64,000 nt of DNA from the NCBI GenBank assembly GCA_020726505.1, contig JAHLEZ010000025.1, forward strand, positions 620,001-684,000, read 5' to 3'. The notes beneath the pieces are model-generated. The model worked only from the letters and a program-made list of their open reading frames with translations, was not told the origin of the DNA and did not search any database. Made by a program: the position numbers and the translations under genes. The stretch's first letter is position 1; every line of letters begins with the position of its first letter. The DNA comes from Leptodontidium sp. MPI-SDFR-AT-0119 (Eukaryota; Ascomycota; Leotiomycetes; Helotiales; Leptodontidiaceae). This document shows, one piece after another, positions 10,610 to 21,112 of this stretch.

Positions 10610-11999
10610 CTAGTCCTTTGTGGCAACACGTATATTAGCTGGCTCTACGTTGAGTAGTCGAAAGAATACAATCGATTTCAATACAACGACATCGAACGAT
10701 GTGTACACTGCATGCCCTCCGGGCATGGTCATCTTGATACTCGCCGTTTTCTTGGTTACCCATCCGCCTACCCCAGCTCCCGTGCCGTCTAGAAGGGTGA
10801 GGAAGTATGGTCGTGCTGTCTTTGTCGTGGGAATTTCGAGTCTTTCCACGAGCTCGGGGTGTACGAATCTCCCCATGGCCCCTGACTTCGATGAGGGCCT
10901 TGACCTCGTCTCCTGCAAGGTGTACTTGAACGATGAGCAGGTCCATCTCTCCCGTGGCGGCCAACTCATGAGGGCTTGATACATTCCCAACGGGGACGTC
11001 CTGTTGTTGGAGTTCTTCTCCAGTAGTTTCGTCCAACCACAATCGGAGTCCTGGGCTGTAGCTGAGGAGGGCGCAGGGAACCTCCTGTTCGAGCCTTATC
11101 CTGTCGTGTATGTCGTCTTCGACGATCTTCTGGTATGCTCGAGATTCACTCAAGTCCTGACGGCGGCGCCAGTAACTCTTCCCGTCAACTTCTCCCACCA
11201 CTTCCCAGGTGTTTCTTACGTCCAGCGAGTCTTCGAGTAATTGGTCGTCCCGGGGACCCGCTTCCTCGGTCAGGTTGATCGTATACCTCTTTGGTCGCCT
11301 CTCGGTCAAACCGTTGTTTTCCTGCAGGATTATATTGTCGTAATCCCGGTATACCACGACGCATTCTGTTCCTGACTCAGGACCATCGTGGGTCCGATGG
11401 ACTCTCACGGTACTCTCGTTTCCTGTGGGTGCCCTTAGGGTCCCAGACCCGGTATTCTCTCTCTTGGCTTGCTAAAGTCTATAGCTCGTTTTGGGAGGAC
11501 AAGAGGTCATGGAGTGGGCCCGTGAGGAGTTGGCTTTCCTGCTGGGAGTCCAGGGACATCGCCATGTCTTGGCTCAATTCCTCCTCATCGTACGCCCATT
11601 CCACGGTTCCCCATTTGGCCGCGGCGGCTTCTCTGTACGAAGTCTTCTGTTCGGCGAGGGCGAACTCCCGTTTTTGTTCACCCGCAGGTTTTTCTTCCTG
11701 TTTGTTCTGTGAACAGTCCCATCGCTAAGAGCCGGTTCGATCTAGTAGGCCGCGGTGTCCCGGAGGAAGGAGGCAATCCACAGGACCCTTAATGGCTCGG
11801 TCGTAAACTTCTCATTATTGAAGGCAAAGTACAGGCTGTACTGGAGTATGAATTGCTTGACCTAGGTGTCGGGTAAGTTGACCTTCGGGATATTGGGCTT
11901 TGGTGGAGTGTCGGGCTTGGGCGGAGGGGTCTTCTGGGAGCTTTCTTCCTTACCGGTGTCTAGTGACGATACTTCAAGTTAGGTGCTCAAAGCGTAACG
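10610..11999 (-). mobile_element. Ty3/gypsy retrotransposon gag-protease remnant
   Basis: Reading the minus strand from about 11990, a Pro/Lys-rich stretch (KTPPPKPDTPPKPNIPKVN) leads into a Gag capsid signature VKQFILQYSLYFAFNNEKF...LRVLWIASFLRDTAAY, interrupted by TAG codons where Gln/Trp is expected. Charged Gag C-terminal sequence follows (MRVHRTHDGPESG... from 11408). The aspartic protease region is split by a frameshift near 10890: DEVKALIEV in one frame, then SGAMGRFVHPELVERLEIP and DGTGAG in the next, matching the DSGA-NFI-P-LV pattern of gypsy proteases. No RT, integrase or LTR is visible, so this is a 5'-internal fragment. Confidence 0.75.
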
Positions 12000-12002
12000 T
12001 TC

Positions 12003-12203
12003 TTGGACCTGACTGGTACGCGGCGTACATCTAAACCACATTATATATATAAGATAATAGATATTATTACTCCCGCTTTATACGATTTATTTAATAGATG
12101 CCTAGTGATACGATACTACGTAAAGGCCTTTAAGTATAGTTGTATCCAAGAGATACATATTGTAGATAGACTATTGCCTCGAATCCAGCTTAGGATTAAG
12201 TGA
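12003..12203 (+). pseudogene. Possible non-LTR retrotransposon RT fragment
   Basis: The frame contains YKIIDIITPALYDLFNRCL and RYYVKAFKYS. This resembles the segment just before the RT core of fungal LINEs (usually LI.P.L..IFNACL.LGYYPKAFK.S). The match is short and the rest of the RT is absent. Local AT-richness fits an old repeat. Confidence 0.4.
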
Positions 12204-12335
12204 TTTTTCAATACAAAAATTAGCCCACACAAGCAAAGGAGAGAGGAATTGGATATCTCAGCCTTATTATCTCGTTCGCAATAGTGTACCACTTTATTAT
12301 AAGAGTGTTACTTTATCTTCCTAGATCTCCAACAT

Positions 12336-13094
12336 CTACAATTCTGAGCCAACCTGTGGATCATTACTAACTTTCCCATGCTCGCAAATCGCCATGACAG
12401 CTCCGTCACTCTTCCTCTTCATAACCCCCTTTATTGTAGCCAGCCTCTTTCCCGCATGCACTACCTCGCTCTCTATCAATACTGTTTCTCCCACCGGAAT
12501 CGGCCTTATATATGTGACATTCAAAGTTCGACTCACGCCTGCGAAAGCCCAATACCCAGGTTTGGCAATGGGCGCTAGTGCGCAGGTGGTTGTGAAGTCG
12601 AAAATAGTGGAACAGCAACCACCATGGAGGTGGCCAGCGCGATTGCTGTGCTCCGGCTGGATTGTGAATGAGAACAGGGTCTTCCCTGCCGGTTTGGAGG
12701 AAGCGGATACAAGGTAAATATCTTTGATGAAGAGATTTACCCCCCAGCCCTAGTAGAGAAGTACAATTAGTTAATCCATGATAGAGTTGAGGTTTTTGTT
12801 GAATGAGTATCACTAAATTAACTTGAAAGACTACTACGATGTGTAGAAGTAGGCTTAAACTCCGAGGCAGATAACTGCTGGCCAGCACAGCCTTCGTGAT
12901 ATAAAAGGGGCTGAACAAATCCCAAAGCGCAAGAGGAGTAAATTTCGCAAATGAGACCGGGGCCTCACGTTGTATCTGGTGTCCGACTCTTCGCACAGAA
13001 CCTTAAGCAAACCCTTGACATGAGCCTTAGCGGATACGTCGCCTACCCCATCCGTCTCTCGTTCACCAGCCTCGCCTGCTGAAAACTTAGCCAT
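12336..13094 (-). CDS. Hotdog-fold thioesterase (PaaI/4HBT type), two exons
   Basis: Exon 1 (13094-12969) encodes 42 residues (MAKFSAGEAGERETDG...SDTRYN). A 219-base intron (12968-12750, GTGAGG...CTACTAG) joins it in phase to exon 2 (12749-12336), starting GWGVNLFIKDIYLVSASS. The 179-residue product carries the HGG motif (residues ~84-86 in GHLHGGCCSTIFDF) and the SRTLNVTYIRPIPVGE strand typical of acyl-CoA thioesterases. The enzyme would hydrolyse acyl- or aryl-CoA thioesters; substrate unknown. The frame is intact. Start chosen because the short N-terminal helix (AHVKGLLKVLCEE) before the GW joint is usual in fungal members. Confidence 0.78.
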
Positions 13095-13834
13095 TTGATG
13101 AGGCAGATTCTCCGAACGTGATAGGGAAACGGATAGAGTCGAGAGTCAGTTTCAAATTATAAAGGAGGTCGATAGCTTGGAGTATCTATAAATTCGAGGC
13201 TCTTTATAGGGTAAAGAGGAATTGAGAAAGTATTTGTTTAAGTCTAGTTGTTCTTGTTGTGGGTTAGCATTTCAATCTCTATGTACCTCGGCTGGCCAAA
13301 ATGCCAAGTTCGCAGGGTTCCCTTAATCCAGGGATTAGTCCTTTCTCGGGAGCACACATATTTTGCAGCTCCATTCAGCCACTGCGTAAAAACATTATTA
13401 GATTTGGATATTCATTTCAGATCAAAGGGTGGGTGAGTTTTGACCCCCTCATAAGAGGTAAGGCGGAGGAACAGTATGCCCGTGTGCCTTACTAACCGTC
13501 CATGAGATCGAATAGATGATTCTCCTCCAAAATCACCTACTATCCTCCAGCCTCATTTTTGCTCCCGAGGTTGGCCCTTTAGCCCGCACATACCTCGGCT
13601 CGCCTTCTCGGGAATAACTCCTTATTCTGCTCACACCGTAATACCTTTGAGTGATGAGATGTAAGACGGGGGAGCTATATACCCATGTATCGAAGTAATG
13701 CGTCAAATCTGATAGTATACCCCAGTAGAGTTTTAAGCAGCTGCTAGACTTATCACAATACTGCGCTGGTGTCTGGTCGAAGTCACTAAAGGACTAAATC
13801 TTTGCCTTGCGCTACCGCTTTGAGATTCTTACAA
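13095..13834. other. Intergenic region
   Basis: Contains the thioesterase promoter side and non-coding sequence. Two loosely similar patches, near 13280-13350 and 13560-13620, share CTCGGCT(G/C)GCC and TTCTCGGGA. Small ORFs here lack coding character. Confidence 0.4.
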
Positions 13835-14040
13835 GGAAAACCCCGCCCTCCCGATGACTGAGCCTCGGTATCTCTTGGGCTAAATACTTTAGTGAGATGG
13901 GGAACAAGATTAGGCGTCGTCCCTGCACTGAGTCGGGTTCGGTGTATCTGAGGATTGGGTTGGTAATGACGTTGTATCTCCCTTAGGGTCAATTGAAGAA
14001 TAATAGCCATATGTAAATCTAGAACATATACGCTTTTGAT
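13835..14040. repeat. Diverged dispersed repeat, copy A (upstream of isomerase pseudogene)
   Basis: Aligns by eye with 19915-20130. Shared blocks in the same order include GACTG..CCTCGG.ATCT, GAG..GGGGAA..AGATTAGG, AGTCGGGTTCGGTGTATCT (identical 19-mer), GACGTT.TAT.TC and GGGTCAATTGAAGA.AATAG/GG, then AAATCTAGA. It lies directly 5' of ATG 14125, as copy B lies 5' of ATG 20222. Confidence 0.7.
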
Positions 14041-14124
14041 CACGGAGGGGACCTTCTCAACAGCACGTCAAAGAATTAAATACTCTGCTAATTCCCATCT
14101 GCACTCAAAAGAACACTGTTTACT

Positions 14125-14593
14125 ATGTCTGTCAATGGTTACCGCGGTTATAAGCATTTTGTCATAACATCACCTTTAACTGGTGTTTTACAAGTCCAAA
14201 TCGACTCCCCGCAGAAACTCAATGTCTTGCATGAGCCTTTGTGGCATGAACTCAATGCGATCTTCTCTCAATCCTATCATGACCCCGACATCCGAGTCGT
14301 TCTCCTCTCCGGTGGGGGCGATAAGGTGTTGCTCGCAAGTAAGAACCCAGTGGCTATGGGAGGAAGTAAGGAATCGAACCATGTGAGAGGGCATATCATA
14401 TCCGATAGTAGGTTAAGCCTGTACCTCGTTTGGCATAACGAAAATACTTTACACCCTGGACACGGAAGCTGACCACATGAAAGGACGATTGGATACAGGC
14501 AGATGGAACGTGGCTTCTATTCAGACAAACGATATTCAACAGGCGCTACTTTATAGCCTAGATGAGCGTAAGCCGGCGTTTGAAAAGTTGTAA
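14125..14593 (+). pseudogene. Delta3,5-delta2,4-dienoyl-CoA isomerase (crotonase family), internally deleted
   Basis: The N terminus MSVNGYRGYKHFVITSPLTG...DIRVVLLSGGGDKV is the start of a crotonase-fold dienoyl-CoA isomerase. It then jumps directly to LLASKNPVAMGGSKESNHVRGH, the region near the C terminus where family members read ASKSPVAVQGTKE. After a probable intron (donor near 14412, GTTAAG; acceptor near 14503) the frame resumes as WNVASIQTNDIQQALL...KPAFEKL and stops at 14593. About 140 residues are missing, including the oxyanion-hole segment and catalytic acidic residues, so it cannot be an active isomerase. The EKL end resembles a peroxisomal PTS1. Peroxisomal beta-oxidation role applies only to the intact family. 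Confidence 0.75.
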
Positions 14594-15915
14594 TGCCAAT
14601 GGTCGCATATACTACCCCAAAGTGTTGAAATGATCAGCTTCCCGAGCTAGAGATCTAGAGCATATAATAGAGGCTTTTCCCAACAGCTAATAATTATCGT
14701 AACATTCTATTCTGGCCTATGTGAGACGGTAATTTACCACCAAGTTGACTCTCTTATCGTGCAAAAGCTGGTTGGTGTCGGAAAGGTTATCATGTCCCAC
14801 TGGGAATATATGACCTTCTGGTCTATTCCGTCCTCTAAACCGGTTTTCAATTCCCATAGTTATTCCGGCTATCCTTGCCTAGACCATTCCGGCCCGTTTA
14901 ATTTGGGACTTAGGCTTGCACTGTAGCTGGCCGGCGGTGTAAGAAAGACTGAACTGCATTTTGTTGCATATCGCGAAAAGGGCATTCTTCTCCGCTTACG
15001 ATAGAAAAGTCCAGTTTCTTAGATGAGAAATGCTGTGATGCGCCACCCTTACCCACCATGTTAAGCGGCGAAGCCGCGACGAATCAGTTTTGCTCAACAG
15101 CAGAACAGCACTATGGCATGCCTGAGCGAGACACGCGAAGTCGAAGAAAGAAGAAGCGCAATAACGACGACAGCGACCTAAATACAAAGCAAAATCAATG
15201 CAGCTATCGCATAGCGCAGGTCATACACGATATTAGAACTTTCGATGGGTAGGTCGGGTCAGTTATCGACACCCGAACTGTAACTGAACTGATGACAAAA
15301 TACGAAAGCTAGACCTGAACTAACCAAAAATAGCTAGACCTAGTACTAAAAATAGCTCGAGATAAAAATAATATTCGTTTTAGTGCTTTGATTTGTGTGA
15401 GGATATACCTTGGAAACAGAGAGTCTGATCTGCCTGGCTTTTCTTCTTTAGACTGGTTTTTGGGGGTGCTTTGTAGGTGAGACTTGAAGATTTTAACTGT
15501 CTGTAGGCCTGTGATAGTTAGCTCTCCTCCCCTGTTTTACTCGGAGCTCGCTAAGTGCGATAATGTATTCTCTATTAGGACAGCCAACTCGCACGTCAGA
15601 CTCAGCCATATTCAGTATCTTCTGTGTGTGTGTGTGTGTGTGTGTCTAGCCTGGCATACTCAATTTGGCTTCGGTTTGATCATATGGAGGTTTCTGTAGC
15701 CTTTTAGCCATTCGCAGAACCTTCGTATTCGACCATTATGTGGTCACGGCGGTAGCATCAGAGCCTATACAGCCTTAGAATCTCAAAGCCTCAAACCTAC
15801 TTCTCACTCGCAAGCTCCTTGCATATTTGAAGAGCACCCACGGTACGGGCATGAGCAACACAGATACGAATGCGAAGAAGCTTCCACCCTAACGGGGGCC
15901 CTATGCTTTATACAG
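14594..15915. other. Intergenic region
   Basis: No gene recognised. Short ORFs at 14996-15252 and 15484-15699 lack homology or coding bias. Contains a TG microsatellite (listed separately) and a short AT-rich patch near 15300-15370 with a repeated AAAAATAGCT(A/C)GA. Confidence 0.45.
15623..15645. repeat. (TG)n microsatellite
   Basis: Eleven uninterrupted TG dinucleotides plus one T. Such tracts are length-variable in fungi. Confidence 0.95.
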
Positions 15916-17478
15916 CTAGATTGCGAACAGCGGGACTGCGGCTCCTAGTTCGTAAAGCAAGAAACTATTGGCAGCGAGGGCTGATGCAGAGGCCACAGAG
16001 GCGTAAACGTCAACGAGATAGCTCGTAGTCGAGATGAAGATAGAGAGGATACCCCAGCCAAAAGAACACCAGACATAACCGGCACATTCCAGTGGGTACT
16101 TCCATTCGCGCTCTACGCAAACCAGAACAACCCTATAGGAAGCACGATACTCCCGGCCATTGTGCATAGAGTCGGCGCTCTGGGGCACATTACCCATTAC
16201 CTTGAACCTTTGCCTGCAGATATAGAGTCTTGCCAAGGATGCCAAAGGTTACAGTGGCTAAGATAAAGCCAACTAGGCAGCCGGGGAAAGTCAACCCGAG
16301 ATTCTTCTGGTTGAACCCGTACGGAAACTGCCAAAAAAAAACCTGAATATCATAGCGAAGGAAAAGCCGGTGTATATCGACAGCCATGTGACAATCGGCT
16401 CTGTGAACATTATTACCGTTGGACGTGTGATGGCTGCTTTGAGCTTATCTCCGAGACTCTCGACTCCCTTTGGGTGGACATGGGCGCCACCCGTCTTCTT
16501 GATCCGTGCGAGGAGGATGGGTTCTTTCAAGGTCTCTTTTGTAAAAGCCGACATCGCAATGAGGGCGTCCTAAGCATTAAAATAATCCACATTGAGTAGC
16601 GCCAATCATTATTGTACTCGGCGACGATGTATGCACCAGTCAAAGGGCCTAAAAGAAGCCAGGCGGAAGTATTCTTGGAGACATAAATGCCCTTGATTGA
16701 AAGTTCTAATCTTACAAAGAGCAGGACTGAGGAGAGCACTTAGGATGAGAAGAACGGCCATCGGCCCCCCATCCGTTTGAGGGTCCCAGATATCCGCAAT
16801 AGAGCCTCCAGAGACAGCGGCTGTAGCGGACCCTAGGATTCCTGCGAGGAACCTGGCGACCAGAAGGGTTTCTATGTTTTCAGCGGCCCCAGCCCCAGCT
16901 GTAAACACGAGAACGAGGAGAAGCGAAATCTAGTAGATAAGCCTTCGCCCAAATAACTCTGATAAAAGGGCCGTAACTAGGTAACCCAAGGCTAGACCTA
17001 GAGTATACAGCGATAGTCCAAGGACTGCAACTTCCTTAACGACGCCAAATCTAACCTAGACTAGGGGGATTGCTACCACCAAAACGGACGTGCTAAGTGT
17101 GCTATCGGTGACCAGGTCAGCTAATACTTAGCAATGACTTTGGATTTTCTTCAATATAGGTGAGAAAGTAGGCTTATATAGGAAAGTAGTAAATGCTGGA
17201 AGAAAGGTATGAAAAAGTCGTTTCCCTTTCCCCCAATTTCTTAGATTTTCAGGATCGTTTGGCCCGCACCAGTCAAGCCCTGAAAGGGCTATGTCATCAT
17301 CTGATCGGATATCATTTGATATTACCGTATCTCCATTTACCCCATTTTCAATTTTAGCATCATCACTGATCTGCCGTCCCCTATTGTTGTTGTTGTGCAT
17401 CGGGAAGACAGCAGGTTTGGAATGCCGATTTCTGACCTGGTTATTGAGTCCGCCATGGGGATAAGAACGATAAGGCAA
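15916..17478 (-). pseudogene. MFS transporter (DHA1-type), multiply disrupted
   Basis: The N-terminal ORF (17478-17128) ends in SGLDWCGPNDPENLRNWGKGKR, the usual cytosolic lead-in of fungal drug:H+ antiporters. The following TM region reads LGLSLYTLGLALGYLVTALLSELFGRRLIY, a stop where Trp is expected, then VFTAGAGAAENIETLLVARFLAGILGSATAAVSGGSIADIW. The central loop (ETLKEPILLARIKKTGG, 16554-16291) and the last helices (STTSYLVDVYASVASASALAANSF, near 15916-16060) are in different frames. At least three frameshifts and several TAG codons are present, and the last helix is missing. The family exports drugs or metabolites; this copy is dead. Confidence 0.82.
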
Positions 17479-18394
17479 GATTTAATCTAATATACGCTGA
17501 GACAATTAATGTGAGTTTTGCTGGCTATTACTAACAAATTAATTTCTTCCTTATATGCACGAGTAGATATCACTCCAGTGAGAAACACATGGATATAATA
17601 CGCCCCCTGTTGTGAAAGTCAGCAAAAGGAACTTGAAGGCCGTAGGCCAAATAGTTACACCGACCCCCGTGGTCCGAGGCACTCACAGCATTACGGTAGG
17701 CCAATTACCTTAACAGATGTTGATATTCTGAGGTGTTTAATGGACATACCCAGTTACATGACTGTACAAATTGTCCATCAATAGTCTCTACGCCACCATT
17801 AGGTGAACTGAATCGTACCTCGGCATGGCCCTACCCTGGTCGCAACATTAGGGGCTGAGGCTATAATGGGGCTAGTTATCCAATGCTGACTATGGCTCTA
17901 CTGAATGAACACGTACATACTGGCGCCTTAATAAACTTGAAAAGGTTTGAAGCTAAATCATAGTTGGAAATACTTAAATGTGGACAAGACTGGCTCAGTT
18001 GAGCTTAGTTGGGTCCTAGCTGTGAGAAACGCTAAAACCTGCCAAGAGTCCACAGTCTCGAACACAAGGAACCCTGAGGAATTTTGAAAAGAATTACTAG
18101 GTGTTTCCATCCCTGTGCGAATTGGCTGCGGCCCAGGTACGACGTAAGATTACAAAGAGGCTTGTTAGGGAGCTGAAGGAAGTCTGGGGAATCGCAAGCT
18201 CGGCCTAGATGAGACGATACAAAGCCGGGCTTGAGGATCCGGATCACAAATACTAGAGCCTCCAGCGGTCCAATACCAGAGCTGAGGCCCCATTGGCCTT
18301 GAGAGACGACTCGAGGACGTTTTCAGAGATGGACAACACTTAAAGGATGAATGATATTTTTGGGGCGGGGGGGGGGAGATGAAATGGCAAGTAG
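17479..18394. other. Intergenic region
   Basis: No coding sequence recognised. A 71-codon ORF at 18032-18247 has no recognisable features. A G-run (18367-18376) lies next to the 3' end of the DUF2855 gene. Confidence 0.45.
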
Positions 18395-19747
18395 TTATAT
18401 TCGCTCTCTAACCAAATCGCGCAGGCGACGTTTCCTATAGTTGTGCTCGGGTGGGCTATAAATATTATCAAGTTCGAACACCAGCCCCTCATCCGGCCCT
18501 ATCTCCCCCTTATATAGCCTCTCCCACCCCTTTCCCACATCGTCCATCCCCTTGCCCCACACTAGTTGCAGCCTTTTCGGCACTCCTTCTTCTCTGTACA
18601 ACTTCCACTCACCCAAAAACTCCTCAAAATATGTCTTGTACCCCAAAATTCCCACTACCTGTGATCTCATCCCTGAAGTGTTAACCTGCATTCTCCTAGC
18701 CTTTATGCGCCTCGCCATCTTCTGTGTTGTCACCTCCTGGCTATCCGCTACCACCTCCCCTCCTACGCCTAGGAGCGTAACGCTCTTACTACTTTTCTTC
18801 AACTTCTCCGCCCACCGATCTGCTGCTCCTCCTCTGGCCCCAAAATCAATAACGATGACCTTTGAGTCTGCATCCACGCCAACCTCAATACCAATATCAT
18901 GGTTAGTATCAGCATCATATTTCAGCACTGAATCATACAACCCCGTTCCTTCTGCAAAAGCCCTTGGCGCCTCTGATCCTACGCCAATGACTTTCCGAGG
19001 GGACTTCCCAGCTGGACGCCCATGCTTCAACTGGTGCGCGAACGCAAGTGCTGTTTTCCCACTCGCCGCAAATAGTAACAGGATCGTATCATCTCCTATC
19101 TGTGCGTCCTCGGTAGTCCAGCCCGAATCTGGCCTTGAAGGATGCACGAGCTCACTTGGGTCCCACGCGAAGACGAAGCGATTCATCATGTAGGCGGTCT
19201 CAAATAGGACTTGGAAGAGAGAATCATAACCTTCGCTTTGCTTCTGCTCGGCCTTCTGTTGGGCGGTCATTGCTGGTGGGTAGAACAGATAGCGGTAGTA
19301 CATCGGCATCAACTTCTCTCTCTGTGGACTGATTTCCACAAACTGTCCGTTCACATCCGCACCGATATTAACAAGCATGTCAACAGGTAGCGTCCCAATT
19401 GGTAGATAGCCATACACGCGCGTCCCCACCTCGACACCTAATCCTTCGGGGATAGTACTCTCCACCACGACGCCATAGCCCCAAGCCGATATCCTTCCAT
19501 AATCCTCCGCGTCAGCGAATTCAGCAGGGATAGACGAAGGCAGAGGATGCACGTCCCACCAACCGAGGAGATGACCATAGCGTGCGTAGGTGAAGTTGTT
19601 AGTAGTCAAGGAAAGTATTGTGGTGCAGATGCGTAGGGAGGATGGAGCGAGAGGCGAAAGAGGGAGGGCGTTTGGGAGGGGTACGAGGTGTTGGTCCTCG
19701 TAGTTCTGTTTAGAGAGGACTTGGATTGTGGGTGTGGTTTTGGCCAT
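18395..19747 (-). CDS. DUF2855 family protein (MDR-related, uncharacterised)
   Basis: Single intact 450-residue ORF with no intron. It matches the DUF2855 family, distant relatives of medium-chain dehydrogenases: GroES-like N-terminal part (YARYGHLLGWWDVHPLP..., SAWGYGVVVEST, GTRVYGYLPIG), then a Rossmann-like part (DDTILLLFAASGKTALAFAHQL, VIGVGSE, KVIVIDFGARGG). In family members these domains suggest NAD(P)-dependent chemistry, but no reaction is known. The C terminus FFEEFLGEWKLYREEG...YKGEIGPDEGLVF is also typical. Divergent from the DUF829 gene, sharing 474 bases of upstream sequence. Confidence 0.88.
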   Translation of the reverse strand: MAKTTPTIQVLSKQNYEDQHLVPLPNALPLSPLAPSSLRICTTILSLTTNNFTYARYGHLLGWWDVHPLPSSIPAEFADAEDYGRISAWGYGVVVESTIPEGLGVEVGTRVYGYLPIGTLPVDMLVNIGADVNGQFVEISPQREKLMPMYYRYLFYPPAMTAQQKAEQKQSEGYDSLFQVLFETAYMMNRFVFAWDPSELVHPSRPDSGWTTEDAQIGDDTILLLFAASGKTALAFAHQLKHGRPAGKSPRKVIGVGSEAPRAFAEGTGLYDSVLKYDADTNHDIGIEVGVDADSKVIVIDFGARGGAADRWAEKLKKSSKSVTLLGVGGEVVADSQEVTTQKMARRIKARRMQVNTSGMRSQVVGILGYKTYFEEFLGEWKLYREEGVPKRLQLVWGKGMDDVGKGWERLYKGEIGPDEGLVFELDNIYSPPEHNYRKRRLRDLVRERI

Positions 19748-20221
19748 TGTTACAAGTAGATTTCTGGCTCTTCTATTCTGGATGATGTGAAGAGGATGTC
19801 TCTTCTTTTAAATGGGAATATCACTGACGGGGCCGAAGATAAATTACCCCGACGGCATGAATTGTCCCGGTTATGCCGTTATGACTGACGCCTGTACCTT
19901 TCGTAAGAGAACCGACGATAAAATCCCCTCGCGACATGTTGACGACTGGACCTCGGCATCTATTGTCTAACCCTTTACTGAGGCGGGGAATGAGATTAGG
20001 CACGATCAAGAGCCTCGCAATGAGTCGGGTTCGGTGTATCTTAGAATCAGGTTGATGATGATGACGTTTATGTCTCTGATCGGGTCAATTGAAGATAATG
20101 GTCACGCACAAATCTAGAGCAGATAAAAACTTAACTTTATCTGTTGTGCACTAGAGCCCGTCCAGTCCCAGTCCAGTTTATTTCATTTTGCTTTCTAAAT
20201 TCTAGAGCTGGCCTTGGAGAC
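19748..20221. promoter_or_regulatory. Divergent intergenic/promoter region (DUF2855 / DUF829)
   Basis: This 474-base spacer lies between divergent ATGs. Most of it from 19915 onward is copy B of the repeat also found before the isomerase pseudogene. An AGATAAAAACTTAA stretch near 20120 could serve as the TATA region for the plus-strand gene. Confidence 0.5.
19915..20130. repeat. Diverged dispersed repeat, copy B (upstream of DUF829 gene)
   Basis: Counterpart of 13835-14040, same orientation, with several identical blocks including AGTCGGGTTCGGTGTATCT. Both copies end shortly before a plus-strand start codon. Confidence 0.7.
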
Positions 20222-21112
20222 ATGGAGCTACCTATACCCATGGCTACTAAAGCCTCACAATCAAACGGCCTTCAATCCTTCAGGCGCCTCAGTAGCAAAG
20301 CATACCTCTACACCCCCACTGAACCGCACTCCAGCAGCTCAGAATCGCTGTCAAGTAAAGACACCAATGCGCCCGATCTCATCTTCCTCGCGTCATGGAT
20401 GAACGCATCCCCTCACCACATCTCAAAATACACCTCCCACTACCAATCTCTCTATCCCTCCACCCCTATCCTGCTCGTCACAAGCTCCACCTCCGACTTT
20501 TTTCCCTTTTCCACCCAGCACCGCCTCGCCGCTCTCGCTCCCGCAGTTAGTACCATCCTCACCTACACCGACGGTAAGGAGGTCTCCCACAGCGGCCTCC
20601 TAGTCCACGCTATGTCCAACGGCGGCGGCGGGCAACTCGCATTGCTATCCAAGCAATACCTCACGAAGACAGGACAACTATTACCGGCTAAAACCATTGT
20701 ATATGACTCTCTGCCTGGAACGGCGCGCTTTAAGCAAGGGCTCGCGACCTTTTCTCTCGGTTTGCCCGCAACTTGGTACTTAAGATTGCCGATGCAGCTG
20801 ATGTTCAGTACCTTGTTGCTTTTCTGGTATATTCTGCCACAGATTTTTGGACAAAAGATCTGGGCTTTGGTGATTTTCAATTCCGTTGACCCAGAATTTA
20901 TCCGCAAGGAAGCGAAGAGATGTTATATCTACTCGGATGGGGATGAGGTTGTTTTGGACAAGGACGTGGAGGAGCATGCAAAGGAGGCGGAGAGGAATGG
21001 GTTAAGGGTTGAAAAGGCGAAGTTCGAGGGAACAAGTCATGTGGGACACATGAGATCTGATCCGGTGAGATATTGGGGAATAGTGAAGCGGAGTTGGGAA
21101 GGTCGCGCTTGA
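20222..21112 (+). CDS. DUF829 / TMEM53-like (PaxU family) alpha/beta hydrolase
   Basis: The ORF is open from 20144, but the second in-frame Met at 20222 (MELPIPMATKASQ) gives a normal 296-residue family protein. The PDLIFLASWMNASPHHISKYT start of the fold and the nucleophile elbow HAMSNGGGGQL (Ser near residue 132) are clear. A late GTSHVGHMRSDPVRYW holds the expected catalytic His, and YIYSDGDEVV the Asp region. A hydrophobic stretch LMFSTLLLFWYIL (near 200-215) suggests membrane association. The family includes PaxU of indole-diterpene clusters, but no such cluster genes are nearby, so a biosynthetic role is not supported. Reaction unknown. Confidence 0.87.
   Translation: MELPIPMATKASQSNGLQSFRRLSSKAYLYTPTEPHSSSSESLSSKDTNAPDLIFLASWMNASPHHISKYTSHYQSLYPSTPILLVTSSTSDFFPFSTQHRLAALAPAVSTILTYTDGKEVSHSGLLVHAMSNGGGGQLALLSKQYLTKTGQLLPAKTIVYDSLPGTARFKQGLATFSLGLPATWYLRLPMQLMFSTLLLFWYILPQIFGQKIWALVIFNSVDPEFIRKEAKRCYIYSDGDEVVLDKDVEEHAKEAERNGLRVEKAKFEGTSHVGHMRSDPVRYWGIVKRSWEGRA

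Noticed and set aside
18552..19332. Plus-strand ORFs inside the DUF2855 gene
   Set aside because: Antisense shadows of an intact conserved protein.
20222..21112. Indole-diterpene cluster because of PaxU similarity
   Set aside because: No prenyltransferase, GGPP synthase or P450 is nearby; DUF829 proteins are widespread without such clusters.
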